Assembly (NCBI GenBank): GCA_008360975.2
Contig: CM039188.1
Span: 31,337,944-31,401,943, forward strand
Direction of reading: 5' to 3'
Length of the DNA stretch: 64,000 bases
Source of the DNA: Lichenostomus cassidix
Taxonomy: Eukaryota; Chordata; Aves; Passeriformes; Meliphagidae
Position numbers and translations under genes: made by a program. Under the pieces are notes generated by a model. The model did no database searches. It worked only from the letters and a program-made list of their open reading frames with translations, and was not told the DNA's origin. Positions within the stretch are counted from its first letter, which is position 1, and every line of letters begins with the position of its first letter. Of this stretch, positions 53,401 to 60,495 are shown piece after piece.

Positions 53401-53564
53401 ACGATATCCTGGTCCCCTCTTTCGAGGCGAGGAGGAAGCACTGTGTTTTCCAGGGTGACCTGCTGCTGTTCAGCTGTGCTGGCTCCCACCCCACCCACAG
53501 AAGGGTTTGCCCCTGCAGGGACTACATCAAGGGGCAGGTTGCTCTCTGCAAGGACTGCCTATAG
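5387..53564 (+). CDS. MGAT5: MGAT5 (GnT-V), 3' portion of the gene, 14 coding exons, 5' end outside the window
   Basis: The gene encodes a Golgi type II membrane enzyme of CAZy family GT18 (EC 2.4.1.155). It transfers GlcNAc from UDP-GlcNAc in beta-1,6 linkage to the alpha-1,6 mannose of complex N-glycans, making the branch that is extended with poly-LacNAc and bound by galectins. Coding segments are 5387-5463, 6944-7033, 14971-15042, 16131-16292, 17170-17339, 18230-18364, 23965-24098, 27892-28025, 38153-38302, 46009-46155, 48881-48997, 49777-49851, 52173-52330 and 53366-53564. They total 1820 bp and stay in one frame to a TAG. Counted back from the stop, they cover residues 136 (partial) to 741. 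Landmarks fall at their known human positions: Glu297 (catalytic base) in GGPLGELVQW, basic segment 254-269, sequons at Asn334, Asn433 and Asn447, Glu520 and Lys554. The C-terminus CKDCL is that of MGAT5; the paralogue MGAT5B differs at the C-terminus. The first about 135 residues (tail, anchor, stem) are not present. Splicing is inferred from sequence, and the human comparison is from memory. Confidence 0.97.
6039..6107. repeat. A/C-rich low-complexity tract
   Basis: Runs of A alternating with short C runs over about 70 bases, shortly upstream of the CR1 at 6223. Confidence 0.75.
6223..6354 (+). mobile_element. CR1 LINE 3' end fragment, sense
   Basis: It shows the ordered hallmarks of the avian CR1 3' end: aaggccaggttggatg, then ggaaggtgttccctgcccat and ggcaggggtgttgga, then gatgatctttaagatccctt and ccaacctaaaccatt, and finally the gattctatgatt terminal octamer repeat. 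It is severely 5'-truncated (about 130 bp), as is usual for CR1. Confidence 0.9.
6944..7033 (+). CDS. MGAT5: MGAT5 coding exon, residues 162-191
   Basis: Thirty complete codons, phase 0 at both ends. The exon begins WMKDMWRSDPCY and ends FFIYLSE. The acceptor is tgttacag, ending at 6943. The donor gtcagt from 7034 is slightly off consensus (C at +3), but the join to the next exon restores SE-VENWCP, the family sequence. It carries two cysteines, at about residues 172 and 183. A Leu-to-Arg change close to the YL of this segment is the lesion I recall for the Lec4A hamster cell mutant, which mislocalises the enzyme; the leucine is intact here. Confidence 0.97.
8683..8697. repeat. T15 run
   Basis: Homopolymer run in intron, no retroposon body recognised. 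Confidence 0.9.
9908..10103 (-). mobile_element. CR1 LINE 3' end fragment, antisense
   Basis: Read on the minus strand this ends with the CR1 3' terminus. On the plus strand it begins tcacagactcatggaatggc and ttgggttggaaggcacctta, then passes through gttgctccaagccctgtcca, gcctggccttggacacttcc and gcagccacagcttctctggg, all typical of the reverse complement of CR1. The 5' limit near 10103 is approximate. It explains most of a chance open frame across 9546-10169. Confidence 0.9.
10523..10588. repeat. Facing A15 and T-rich runs
   Basis: A15 at 10523-10537 and a T-run with one C at 10566-10588, 28 bases apart. Confidence 0.9.
14971..15042 (+). CDS. MGAT5: MGAT5 coding exon, residues 192-215
   Basis: Twenty-four codons in phase 0, beginning VENWCPRLPWRAKNP. 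The acceptor is tgttttgcag, ending at 14970. The donor chosen is gtgaga at 15043, because it gives exactly the 741-residue total and places Val where human has Leu before AEIR. A second GT three bases upstream (15040) would give a protein one residue shorter. The C-terminal part (NEETDQKTV) is less like human than the start. Confidence 0.95.
15043..16130 (+). other. MGAT5 intron (about 1.1 kb)
   Basis: AT-rich intron between residues 215 and 216. I see no gene or recognised repeat in it. Confidence 0.85.
16131..16292 (+). CDS. MGAT5: MGAT5 coding exon, residues 216-269, with the basic segment
   Basis: Fifty-four codons in phase 0. The exon starts AEIRINFDNLYKMM and contains the conserved HEEFRWM and LRIRRMA motifs. 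It ends with the lysine/arginine-rich run EKRKRKK (about 263-269). In mammals residues 254-269 of shed GnT-V have been reported to release FGF-2 from heparan sulfate. The same charge pattern is kept here, so that activity is possible but not shown. The acceptor is ttcttgaag ending at 16130, and the donor is gtgaat from 16293. Human crystallised GnT-V begins near residue 214, so the folded catalytic region starts about here. Confidence 0.97.
16293..17169 (+). other. MGAT5 intron (about 0.9 kb) with T20 run
   Basis: Short AT-rich intron. A run of 20 T at 17054-17073 lies about 100 bases before the acceptor and is likely to vary in length. Nothing else recognised. Confidence 0.85.
17054..17073. 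repeat. T20 run
   Basis: Uninterrupted run of 20 T in intron, about 100 bases before the exon at 17170. Confidence 0.9.
17170..17339 (+). CDS. MGAT5: MGAT5 coding exon, residues 270-326 (split), containing the catalytic glutamate
   Basis: The acceptor is tttccag, ending at 17169. The donor is gtaagg at 17340, splitting a Glu codon as GA/G. The peptide contains LGLLTKESGFKIAEN, then GGPLGELVQWSDLI, then LLGHDIRIS. The Glu of PLGELVQ falls at residue 297, the catalytic base in the human structure. Human has Val at 270 and Thr at 288, where this bird has Ile and Asn. Length is 170 bp. Confidence 0.97.
17340..18229 (+). other. MGAT5 intron (about 0.9 kb)
   Basis: AT-rich intron in phase 2, interrupting the Glu326 codon. 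The acceptor is preceded by a strong pyrimidine tract (18208-18227). Nothing else recognised. Confidence 0.85.
18230..18364 (+). CDS. MGAT5: MGAT5 coding exon, residues 326 (split) to 371 (split)
   Basis: The acceptor is ttttgtttag, ending at 18229. The donor is gtaagt from 18365, which splits a Gln codon as CA/G. The peptide contains MKKVVGNRSGCP, with the N-glycosylation sequon NRS at Asn334, followed by IVELIYIDIVGL and the highly conserved KKTLGPSWVHY. Length is 135 bp, that is 1 + 132 + 2, consistent with the neighbouring phases. Confidence 0.97.
18641..18704. repeat. Pyrimidine-rich tract
   Basis: About 60 bases almost wholly C and T on the plus strand, including runs of T and a C6, with a few interruptions. 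Confidence 0.8.
20119..20133. repeat. (AT)n microsatellite, short
   Basis: Six or so AT units in intron. Confidence 0.8.
23881..23930. repeat. AT/CA microsatellite
   Basis: Alternating TA with a short CA block and further TA, ending about 35 bases before the exon at 23965. Confidence 0.85.
23965..24098 (+). CDS. MGAT5: MGAT5 coding exon, residues 371 (split) to 416 (split)
   Basis: The acceptor is ctctttcag, ending at 23964. The donor is gtaagt from 24099, splitting a Pro codon as C/CT. The exon encodes CMLRVLDSFGTEPEFNHAHY followed by AQSKGHKTPWGKWNLNPQQF, close to the human sequence with His for Asn in HAHYAQ. The exon joins VHYQ to CMLR exactly as in mammals. Confidence 0.97.
24099..27891 (+). 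other. MGAT5 intron (about 3.8 kb)
   Basis: It contains a T15 run at 25883-25897 and an A/C-rich tract near 27041-27070. No gene or interspersed repeat recognised. Confidence 0.85.
25883..25897. repeat. T15 run
   Basis: Homopolymer run in intron. Confidence 0.9.
27892..28025 (+). CDS. MGAT5: MGAT5 coding exon, residues 416 (split) to 460, with two sequons
   Basis: The acceptor is tttcttacag, ending at 27891. The donor is gtgagt from 28026, in phase 0. The peptide contains HTPDNSFLGFVVEQHL, then N-glycosylation sequons NSS (Asn433) and NQS (Asn447), then LVYGKVDNFWK. Sequon positions match the human protein exactly on the 741-residue scale. Confidence 0.97.
28026..38152 (+). other. MGAT5 intron, longest in the window (about 10.1 kb)
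   Basis: Largely unique-looking AT-rich sequence. A perfect 10-bp tandem duplication is at 32381-32400. No CR1, RNA gene or coding exon could be supported on either strand. Confidence 0.85.
38153..38302 (+). CDS. MGAT5: MGAT5 coding exon, residues 461-510
   Basis: Fifty codons in phase 0, preceded by the longest intron in the window (about 10.1 kb). The acceptor is gcctttacag, ending at 38152, and the donor is gtaagt from 38303. The exon begins DKKAYLDVIHTYMEVH and ends VKNHGILSGRDLQFLLRETK, both family-typical. The middle (residues 477-489, GTVHGTSTMYIPG) differs from the human sequence as I recall it at about six positions. Confidence 0.97.
39128..39149. repeat. (AAAAG)n short tandem repeat
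   Basis: Four to five imperfect AAAAG units in intron. Confidence 0.8.
43890..43980 (-). mobile_element. CR1 LINE 3' end fragment, antisense, short
   Basis: The plus strand reads cacagaatggtttgggctga, aagggaccttaaatatcatc, then ccaaccccactgccatgggc and aaggacactt, the reverse complement of the CR1 3' region. It is about 90 bp and somewhat decayed. Confidence 0.85.
46009..46155 (+). CDS. MGAT5: MGAT5 coding exon, residues 511-559, nucleotide-sugar site
   Basis: Forty-nine codons in phase 0. The acceptor is atttttcag, ending at 46008, and the donor is gtaagc from 46156. The exon starts LFVGLGFPYEGPAPLEAIAN, the most conserved donor-substrate segment of GT18, with Glu520 in PYEGP. It ends FFKGKPTLRE, with Lys554 retained. 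Differences from recalled human sequence are Leu-Arg for Pro-Lys at 537-538 and Lys for Ile at 552. Confidence 0.97.
46156..48880 (+). other. MGAT5 intron (about 2.7 kb)
   Basis: It holds a perfect 16-bp palindrome (46520-46535) and an 8-bp-stem hairpin (47823-47842). No gene or interspersed repeat recognised. Confidence 0.85.
48881..48997 (+). CDS. MGAT5: MGAT5 coding exon, residues 560-598
   Basis: Thirty-nine codons in phase 0. The acceptor is cttctttcag, ending at 48880, and the donor is gtgaga from 48998. It reads LTSQHPYAEVYIGKPHVWTV followed by DINDLSEVEKAVKSILNQK. The first half is nearly identical to human, and the DINDLSEVEK segment is a divergent, probably surface-exposed helix start. 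Confidence 0.97.
48998..49776 (+). other. MGAT5 intron (about 0.8 kb)
   Basis: The shortest intron in the window, in phase 0. I see nothing in it beyond splice signals. Confidence 0.85.
49777..49851 (+). CDS. MGAT5: MGAT5 coding exon, residues 599-623
   Basis: A 75-bp exon of 25 whole codons, IDPYLPYEFT then CEGMLQRMNAFIEKQ. The acceptor is gtctccacag, ending at 49776, and the donor is gtatgg from 49852. Its length is a multiple of three, so skipping would keep frame but remove the PYEFTCEGMLQR segment conserved in the family. Confidence 0.96.
49852..52172 (+). other. MGAT5 intron (about 2.3 kb)
   Basis: GC-richer than the other introns in its middle part (51300-51760), where short frames overlap on both strands without any recognisable protein. 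A sense CR1 end is at 51812-51873. The GC-rich stretch upstream of it might be more of an old transposon, but I cannot name one. Confidence 0.8.
51812..51873 (+). mobile_element. CR1 LINE 3' terminus, sense, very short
   Basis: The end reads gggtcccttccagctcacaa then tattctgtgattcatga, matching the 3' terminus of a CR1 subfamily with degenerate terminal repeats. The upstream boundary is uncertain; up to 200 bp more could belong to the same insertion. Confidence 0.7.
52173..52330 (+). CDS. MGAT5: MGAT5 coding exon, residues 624-676 (split)
   Basis: The acceptor is gtcactgcag, ending at 52172, with a rather poor pyrimidine tract. The donor is gtaagt from 52331, splitting an Arg codon AG/G. The exon contains DFCHGQVMWPPLSALQVKIA, then the cysteine-rich CKQVCQESQLICEPSFFQHL and NKDKALL. 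Human has Lys at the split residue 676. Confidence 0.97.
52331..53365 (+). other. MGAT5 last intron (about 1.0 kb)
   Basis: Phase 2 intron interrupting the Arg676 codon. No recognised repeat or RNA gene. Confidence 0.85.
53366..53564 (+). CDS. MGAT5: MGAT5 last coding exon, residues 676 (split) to 741 and stop
   Basis: The acceptor is gcttcccag, ending at 53365. After a split AGG come 65 codons and TAG at 53562-53564. The segment after the junction (HNIECLTMESAN) is clearly more divergent than the rest. It is followed by the conserved DILVPSF, KHCVFQGDLLLFSCAGSHP, RRVCPCRD and IKGQVALCKDCL end. The cysteine-rich C-terminus is typical of MGAT5. The exon continues into the 3' UTR without a further splice that I can see. 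Confidence 0.97.
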
Positions 53565-56500
53565 CAGCAGCAGGGCTGCTCCAGCCGGGACAACACGTGA
53601 GTAGTTTGGAGAGGAGCTCCTTAGTACTCCCTGCACTTTTGTCCAGGTTTTCGCTGCAGGCAGAGCTATCATTGCTGGGCAGTTATCTACCAAGAGAGGA
53701 GGGATTCATCATAAACAGCTGTAACTGATCTTTTCTTCCTGTAAGGACGTTTGCAGTGTCACTCTTCAGATTCCTTCACCTGTCTGTGAAGAGAAACGAG
53801 TCTCGCGTTCGACAGTGATTTGAAGATGACTGCACTGAATAGTTTGTAGAAAATCTCCAGACCCATCAAACTTCTGGTTTTGTTGTTTGGGTGAAGTGTT
53901 TTCTATTTTTTTAATGAGTTAGGTCATCCTCTGTCATGGTTAGCTAAAGGATCTCTGCTTCATTCCAGTAGAAAATTGACAAAAAGTGTGCTTAGGGAGG
54001 GGATGCTGGGGAAGGAGGACTAACATTTTATTCAAGGTGCACTGGTTTGGGTACAGCTTTGGCTTGAATGGCTACAAAGTGGTTTACTTCACAAGAACTT
54101 GGAATCATGAGAGAGCTCTTGTACCCTGTTATTGGGTTATTTGGGCCCAGTTCTTTTTTCTTTTTTTTTTTTAATTAAATCTTTGTATACAACAAGGTAT
54201 TGTCTGCATCACAGCTGCTGCACTCGAGCAGCCTAAGCAGAGTGTCACAAATGAGCAAACAGGCAGTTGCCAGCGTGTGACACATCTTGGTGACTGCACA
54301 GCTCGCTGGGGTTGTGGCATTCTTCAGTGTGGAAAAGCTACAAAAACACACAACCATTTTTGGAATGGACTCATCACAGTTTGCTGGTCCCATTTAGAGA
54401 GTAATCCTTGGAATTTGCCCACGCTTCTGTTGTAGTCTGTCTACTAGAAATACTGTGTGAAGCAAAAAGTATTCAGCATCATTGGAGCAATATTATCATT
54501 AGAGCCTCAGTTTGCTACGGCTTCCAGTAGTTAAAGTGTTGCTGAATGACATAGAAAGGTTAAACTAAGCTAACTATAAATATTGTATGGTAGAAATGTA
54601 AAATGTCCTCATAACTAGCTAGGTTTTTAAGGAGAAATTTTTTTCTGGAGAACAAGTAAGAGACAAAGAACTGCAAAGAAAAGAATTAATCAATCCTTGT
54701 GGGTTCTTTGATTGTTTTTCTGGTTTTTAGGGGGCTGTTTCTTTCTTTTTCCTTTTCTTTCAGCAGGCACACTAATTACAAGTTTAGAAGAAAATGAATC
54801 AAGAGTTCGAAATTCAAATCAATTTTTTTTTTTTAGAGCAGCAAGTTAGCTCTTCTAAACTGCCTTCTTTTTATAGAGGTATTTTTTTTTTATTTTCAGA
54901 AGAAGGTGACATGCTTGACAGCACCATTTGTAGTCAGGAAGTTACATGTTAAGATTGGTGAGAAGCAAATCTGCAGTCAGAGTCTGCAGGTTTGCAGTTT
55001 GGACATGCTCTCACCATGCTGGGAAAAAAAACCCTCAAATCAGCACAAATATTTTCTTCATAAAGACTACCAGGTAGTAATGAAAGGCACAGATGCTTTA
55101 CATTTTCCTTTGTTGGACATATCTGGTTGGCTCAGATTTTTCTTGTAAGCAGTGTCCATTATCTGTGTGGGAATATTGATGGACCTAGTGACCTACCAAA
55201 GACCAGGCAAGGGAGATGCTATTTCACCATGGATAAATCCTCCAGAACAGTCTACATTTTACCTTTCAATTTAAAATCAGTGAATGAGCTTTTTCAAGCA
55301 TTTGGTTTCCTGCCTCAGCACTTACCCTGTAACACTCCAAACCATCACTCTGCACCACACAGGAGCCTAGTCCTGGCATGTTGTTGAGTATCCAAAAAAG
55401 GGTCTGTGGGAGCTGTTGAACAGCAGGGTCACCAGGATCTGGGTTTGATGATGTGAAAATCTGTTGTATTTTAGAGTAATTTTCCAGAAACAGAACAGCT
55501 GGGTTCTCTAATGGGAGGCAAACTTTTTGTATGAAAAGAAAACAAAAGCAAACCAGTATGAAAATCCCTCCTGTTGCCATAGCTCAGCATTTGCTTCAGT
55601 CAGCACAAGTGTAGTTTACCATAGTTTTACTGCCCTGGAAAAGCTGGGGGAGGACAATTGGAAATGGGTCTGAGCAGGCACAACAATTCATTCTGTATTT
55701 ATATAAAATATCCCCTGCATACCTGTGCTTATTTGTGCAACTAGAAAATCCTGCCTTTTTCAATGTATGAACTTCCAGCTGGTGCTGAAAGTAAAGGCAA
55801 CAGCAGGACTTGTCTTCACCAGTTCAGCCTGAGGTTCTTCAGGCAGGAATTTATTTTGAGCTGGGATATCACAGAATTCTGTTGGAAACAAGGATTTGTG
55901 TGTGTGCACTGAAAGGCTGCAGAACACGTGGGTTCTGCTGTAGTGTAATTCCTTGCTGTAAATACATGTTTGCTTGGTTCCCCCTGCTGTATGACCCACA
56001 TGGCAATACATACTGCATTTGAGTTTGCCTCTAAACCTTTAAAGATGGGAGGGGTTTGGTATTTGTTATTATAAAATTTTCTGGTCTAGTGCTTTGCTCA
56101 ATGCTAAGTTTGCCTTTACCACAGCAGGGAGAGTTTGTTATAAGCTCTGTTTTCATGCTGTAGCACTGTTTCTAGTCTGCTGAACTGAATTCCTGCATTC
56201 TGGCAAAAATGAAACAGCAGCACCAATGCCGCTTGCGTTTCAGCCAGGGACAGAACATCCAAATTGGCTTCAGAGTCAGTGCTCTCTGATCTTATTTCCA
56301 CTGAAACCTATAGAGAAGACTCATTAATCTTGAAAAACGAATCAAGACCTACAGCTTCAGTCTAGATTCCTGTGAAAGGAGACGATCATGAGAACTGTAA
56401 GTGCACAGACTCTGTAAGCATTGCTCGCTGAGCTCCCCGTCACACAGCCGCGTTCCCTCGCGCAGTGAGAAATAACTCACTCCTCCTGCAGATAAACACT

Positions 56501-57045
56501 CAGGCAAATCCAGGTGGGACTAGTGACAAGTTGGAATTATTTACTGAAACCTGTAAGAGATAGCCACATTTCAGGACAGCGGGCAGCCTTCTGTCCGAGT
56601 TCCACAACTGTTTTCTTTCCTAAATACAGAATAAAGTCCAATCCTTGCACTTAGGCAAGGACATCAGAGAGGGGACCGTGCTGCTGGTTTCAATCTGACA
56701 GCAGAGCTTGCAGCTTCCTTTGCTCAGAAGTCAGGTTTTTGCATGACTGCATTTGAATATATTGATCTGCGATTGACGGGCAAAAAATGTCAAAAGTTGA
56801 ATACAAGACCATTTTACAAGCTTTTAAACATATCTCTCATATCAAGACATTCTTTGTTTTAAAATTTTGTATTTTTGTATGTGACCTAGTTTTTTTCAAA
56901 AATCTTGTTCCTACGGGATTAGAAAACTTGAGAGAAGCATTTACATATTTATTAAAATTAACATAAGAGGCTTGCCTTTGAAAGGTAAAGTTGGTAAATA
57001 CACACTGTTTAAAAATGCCAATAAAAACCTCATTTATTTCATATA
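53565..57045 (+). other. MGAT5: MGAT5 3' UTR, probable minimum extent
   Basis: This follows the TAG stop directly, with no downstream donor needed to explain it. It is AT-rich with mixed short frames and several T-runs (54154-54172, 54823-54834). A Pumilio-type UGUAAAUA lies at 55957-55964. AATAAA hexamers occur at 56630-56635 and at 57020-57025. The latter is followed by T-rich and GT-rich sequence, so cleavage near 57040 is plausible. MGAT5 messages in mammals have multi-kilobase 3' UTRs, as I recall, which fits. The exact end is an inference. Confidence 0.6.
57020..57025 (+). terminator. Candidate polyadenylation signal AATAAA (proximal)
   Basis: A canonical hexamer in an AT-rich block, with T-rich and TG-rich sequence over the following 100 bases. 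It would give a 3' UTR of about 3.5 kb. Confidence 0.5.
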
Positions 57046-60000
57046 TGCAAGTTGATTTGCACATGTATAAATAGAGTTGCTTTTTGCATTTTTTGCTTAG
57101 TTTCTATGTTTCTTTTTGTAATTTATAGTCGCGGCAGTGTGTTTGCTTGTTTATATCAGATTATGTTTCTACAAATATTTAATGTTTATGTGCCTTTTTT
57201 ACTTTCTTTGGGGTTTGGATGTGTGTTTGGAATATGGACACTGTCTGAACAAGTATAATGGAACACTAATTCCAGGTAAATAGTGCTGATGACTCTACAA
57301 CTTAGTGGTGTGAATTTTGAATGTTTTTAAGTAGTGGAGAAATCTGTTCTAAAACTATAAGGCTTAGTAAGATAAAAGATACTATAACTTTTAATAATTC
57401 TTGCGAAACATTGCTTCTGCAAGCAGATTGCAATGTACTGAGAATCTGTGATTTGGCATGAGAGCTCCTGCTGGGCCGGGATGTCTGTTCAATGACCAGG
57501 GAGCAAAGGAAAGCCATTGACATTCCCCAGGGAGACCATGATAACAGAAAACCTCCAGGAACAGCCATATCTGATCTGATGGGCAGCAGAGGTGAAGATC
57601 CACACTGAGGTTTGCCAGGTGTTGGTTTTTCAGATAAAGTTGTCTCTGCACTGGGCAGTTCCTGATGCTACCAGAGAACTTTGAATTGGCAGCTCTCGGT
57701 GGGGATGGACTGTTCAGTTACAGATGTTTTGTTCTTTTTAATGCTTCTACTTTTCTGCAAGAGTGTTTTGCAAAACAGCTGCTGCTAGGATTTCAGTTGG
57801 GATGGGGTTGTAGCCAGAGCCAGGACTCTGCACCTTCCCAGCTCTGCTCTGCTCCCAGCTCCTTGTGTCAGCTTTTGTACCTTGCTGATTGTCAAGAATT
57901 CAGACTTGTTGAAAATTTCTCTTGGCATCATCAGCTCCAAATCAGGTTGTCATGTAGTGCCACTGTCTTTTAAAATCCTAGTCAGCATCCTTAATTTGTC
58001 CTTGATATGAAAGACATGCCCTCCCCTCTCGGGTGTGCATGGCCCATCTGAATTGCAAAGGTGATTTATGAGCTTGCAGTGCTGTTCATGTAAACAAAAC
58101 CCAAATTGCTTTCTCAGGTATGTCTTTTGTTCATAGTTCATTTCAGGACCAGATTTTGCTAGAAAAATAAATTAACTGGGATGAATCAGGCTGGATACAA
58201 TCTCATCTGAGCCTAATTAACTTCGTGACTCCCACTGGCTTCAGTGATAGCACAACTCCTCCATTAATGTTCCTTAAAATTAAAAAATCAGCCCTCCCTT
58301 TTTAATAAGTGTAAAGCACTGTATATTACATGATAAAGACCAAACACTTGCAGGGCATATTGTACACATATCTGCAGCCAGTTTTTCTTGCTGTCATAAC
58401 ACAGATCAGCTCTGACTAAGCTGATGTTACTGATAAATTATTGAAGTATCAGTTGAAAACCTGGTTAAATTGCTGTTCAGTTGGGAGTCTGAGGATAGTG
58501 TTTTTGTTGTTTGTTTATTTTTAGAGAAACCAGGAGTTATCAGTTTCTAATTTCACAGTCTTTTTTCCAGGGGTGCTAACATTTGTCCTACAGCTGCTAT
58601 GCCTTCAACTTCTGACTTGTGATCTCTTTTCCATCTGTAGTTCTCCTTTGGTCCCTTTGTTGTAGGGATTGCTGGAAAGTCAAGGAGAATAATGCACTGA
58701 CAGATGTTTTCATTGGGGCTGAAAAGGCCAGGGACATAGAAGATTTCACTGAGATCTGCTTTAATAATATTGCTGTAAATGTAACATCAAAACATACTGG
58801 TTTATGGGCAGTGACTTAAATATCATCTACACATTTTCAAGCAGTTCTGTAGGGTTTTTTTTTTAATTAGTTTGTGATTTCCAAATATTATCTTTAAATG
58901 GAATGTGTAAACAGCAACTCCATGTATCAAGTGTAAAATGTTTACTGTAGGAATGTGTTGAAAATAGCAGAGGCTGGGCCCCAGAATGCCTCAGATGTGA
59001 GGCATCATTCGTTGTTTTCTTCCAGGAAAAGCAACAAAGTGCAGCCATTGCTGATGTGCCTTGCATGTTGGGACTTACTCATTTTTATAGGTGTCATCCT
59101 TTGCATATTCATGCAATCAGGAACACACAAAAGTGTGGTTTAATTCAGCAGACCTCTCTCAAGAGCACTAAGCCACCTGTTTATTAAATGAGTAAATAAA
59201 ACCATGTCCTCAAAGTTTTGATAAAATGAGTAATAACTTCACCCTCAACACACAGAAACCGCTTAAAAAAAAATAGTGATTGAAACCCTTCTCTCTGCTG
59301 GGAAGATCACTGCAGGTGCCATCACTTAGGTGGGCTGTGCATGGGACCAGAATTTGTCACCTCATCTTAAGGGCTCCCCTGCTGTCCCCATGGCCACCAA
59401 AGAAGGTGGCTGCTTCTGGTGCAGGAAAAACCACATTTGTGTTGTCACTGCAAACACCAGCCCAGGGTCCTGCAGGAGCCACCACGAGCCTTGGCTGTAA
59501 GGAGAGCATGTAAATATTGCCACAGCATTTCCTGGAGCCAGCCAGGCACCAAGTGCATGCAACACCACCTGCCTCAGGCTCCAGCAGCTGCAAAGTAGTC
59601 TGAAGTATCAAATAGGTACATGATAAATCGAGTTAAATTGCTGTCTGAGGGCAGTTAATTTTAATAGTGTAATACCCTGAACTAATTTATGTTCGTTAGC
59701 AGGTCTGTTGCAGTACAGTGACAGTGAAAAACATCTTTAAGGAGTCATGGGTTTAATTTGGTTTTTGCAAGGAATGCAGCAGAGGAGGAGGAGGACATGG
59801 CAGTTTTTACCAAAGTTAAAAAGAGAATAAATTTCATGAGAAAAGTTACCCTGAAGATTCTAAGAGAGCTAAAAGAAAAATATCAGGGAATATTTACAAA
59901 GCTAATTTGGGCTTGGAGACGATCCCCCTGAGCTTGCTGGGCTGACCACTGCAGGGAGATCCTCCAGAGTGCAATTTGGGGAAGCTCTTTGGGTTCTGGT

Positions 60001-60490
60001 CTGCATCATTCCCTGGAGGAGTCTCCTCTTCATGGGTGAAGTGGGTCAGAGTCTGAATAAGCCCTGTAGCAGTTAGAAAAAAAAAATCTACTGAAATCAC
60101 TGAAAGTAAAATTTTGCTTTTTGCAAGCAATAATGTGGAGTCAATGAGGGGTTTTAAATGTACAGAGGAACTTCAGGGTGTCAGGCTGGTACTGAGGGGT
60201 GTTTGGTTTGAATTCTCCCCAACAGGTTGATCCTTTGTTTTATTTCAATAGTTGTGTTCCACTATATGACGTTCAAGCAGTTGGATTCAAACAGAACAGA
60301 ACGCAGTGGTTCAGATACTGCCAAGTTCCTGGGGTTCAATAGGATGGGATGGTTTTTTTTTAATTTTTTTTTTATTTTTTAGAACAGTAAATGTCTGTAC
60401 TTTAATGGCATAGAAAAATGCTTTGTTTTCACTGTTGTAGAAAAAAACTAGGGAGAATTTATTTTTCAATAAACTTTTTTCTTGTGTGAT
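57046..60490 (+). other. Possible distal 3' UTR extension of MGAT5, or intergenic DNA
   Basis: No gene is seen on either strand. The interval holds AATAAA motifs in AT-rich sequence, an AT-rich stretch with TAATTA-type motifs (58140-58460), and a GC-richer patch near 59290-59590 with chance frames on both strands. A UGUAAAUA occurs at 59509-59516. Whether it is transcribed depends on which polyadenylation signal is used. Confidence 0.4.
60468..60473 (+). terminator. Candidate polyadenylation signal AATAAA (distal)
   Basis: A canonical hexamer, followed at once by a T-run and a strongly GT-rich stretch (60474-60515), the classic downstream element. There is a T-rich stretch about 90-115 bases upstream. 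It would give a 3' UTR of about 6.9 kb. I see no later signal as well formed before the end of the window. Confidence 0.5.
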
Positions 60491-60495
60491 TTGGA

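Noticed and set aside
5387..53564. Assignment to the paralogue MGAT5B
   Set aside because: The C-terminus and the 741-residue register match MGAT5; MGAT5B has a different, QGCL-type end and a longer protein as I recall.
54154..54172. T-run as a prokaryote-like terminator
   Set aside because: Vertebrate DNA; no such terminators operate on this gene, and it is simply a homopolymer.
59280..59620. Overlapping frames on both strands in a GC-richer patch
   Set aside because: Frames on opposite strands with no domain are expected where GC rises and stop codons thin out.
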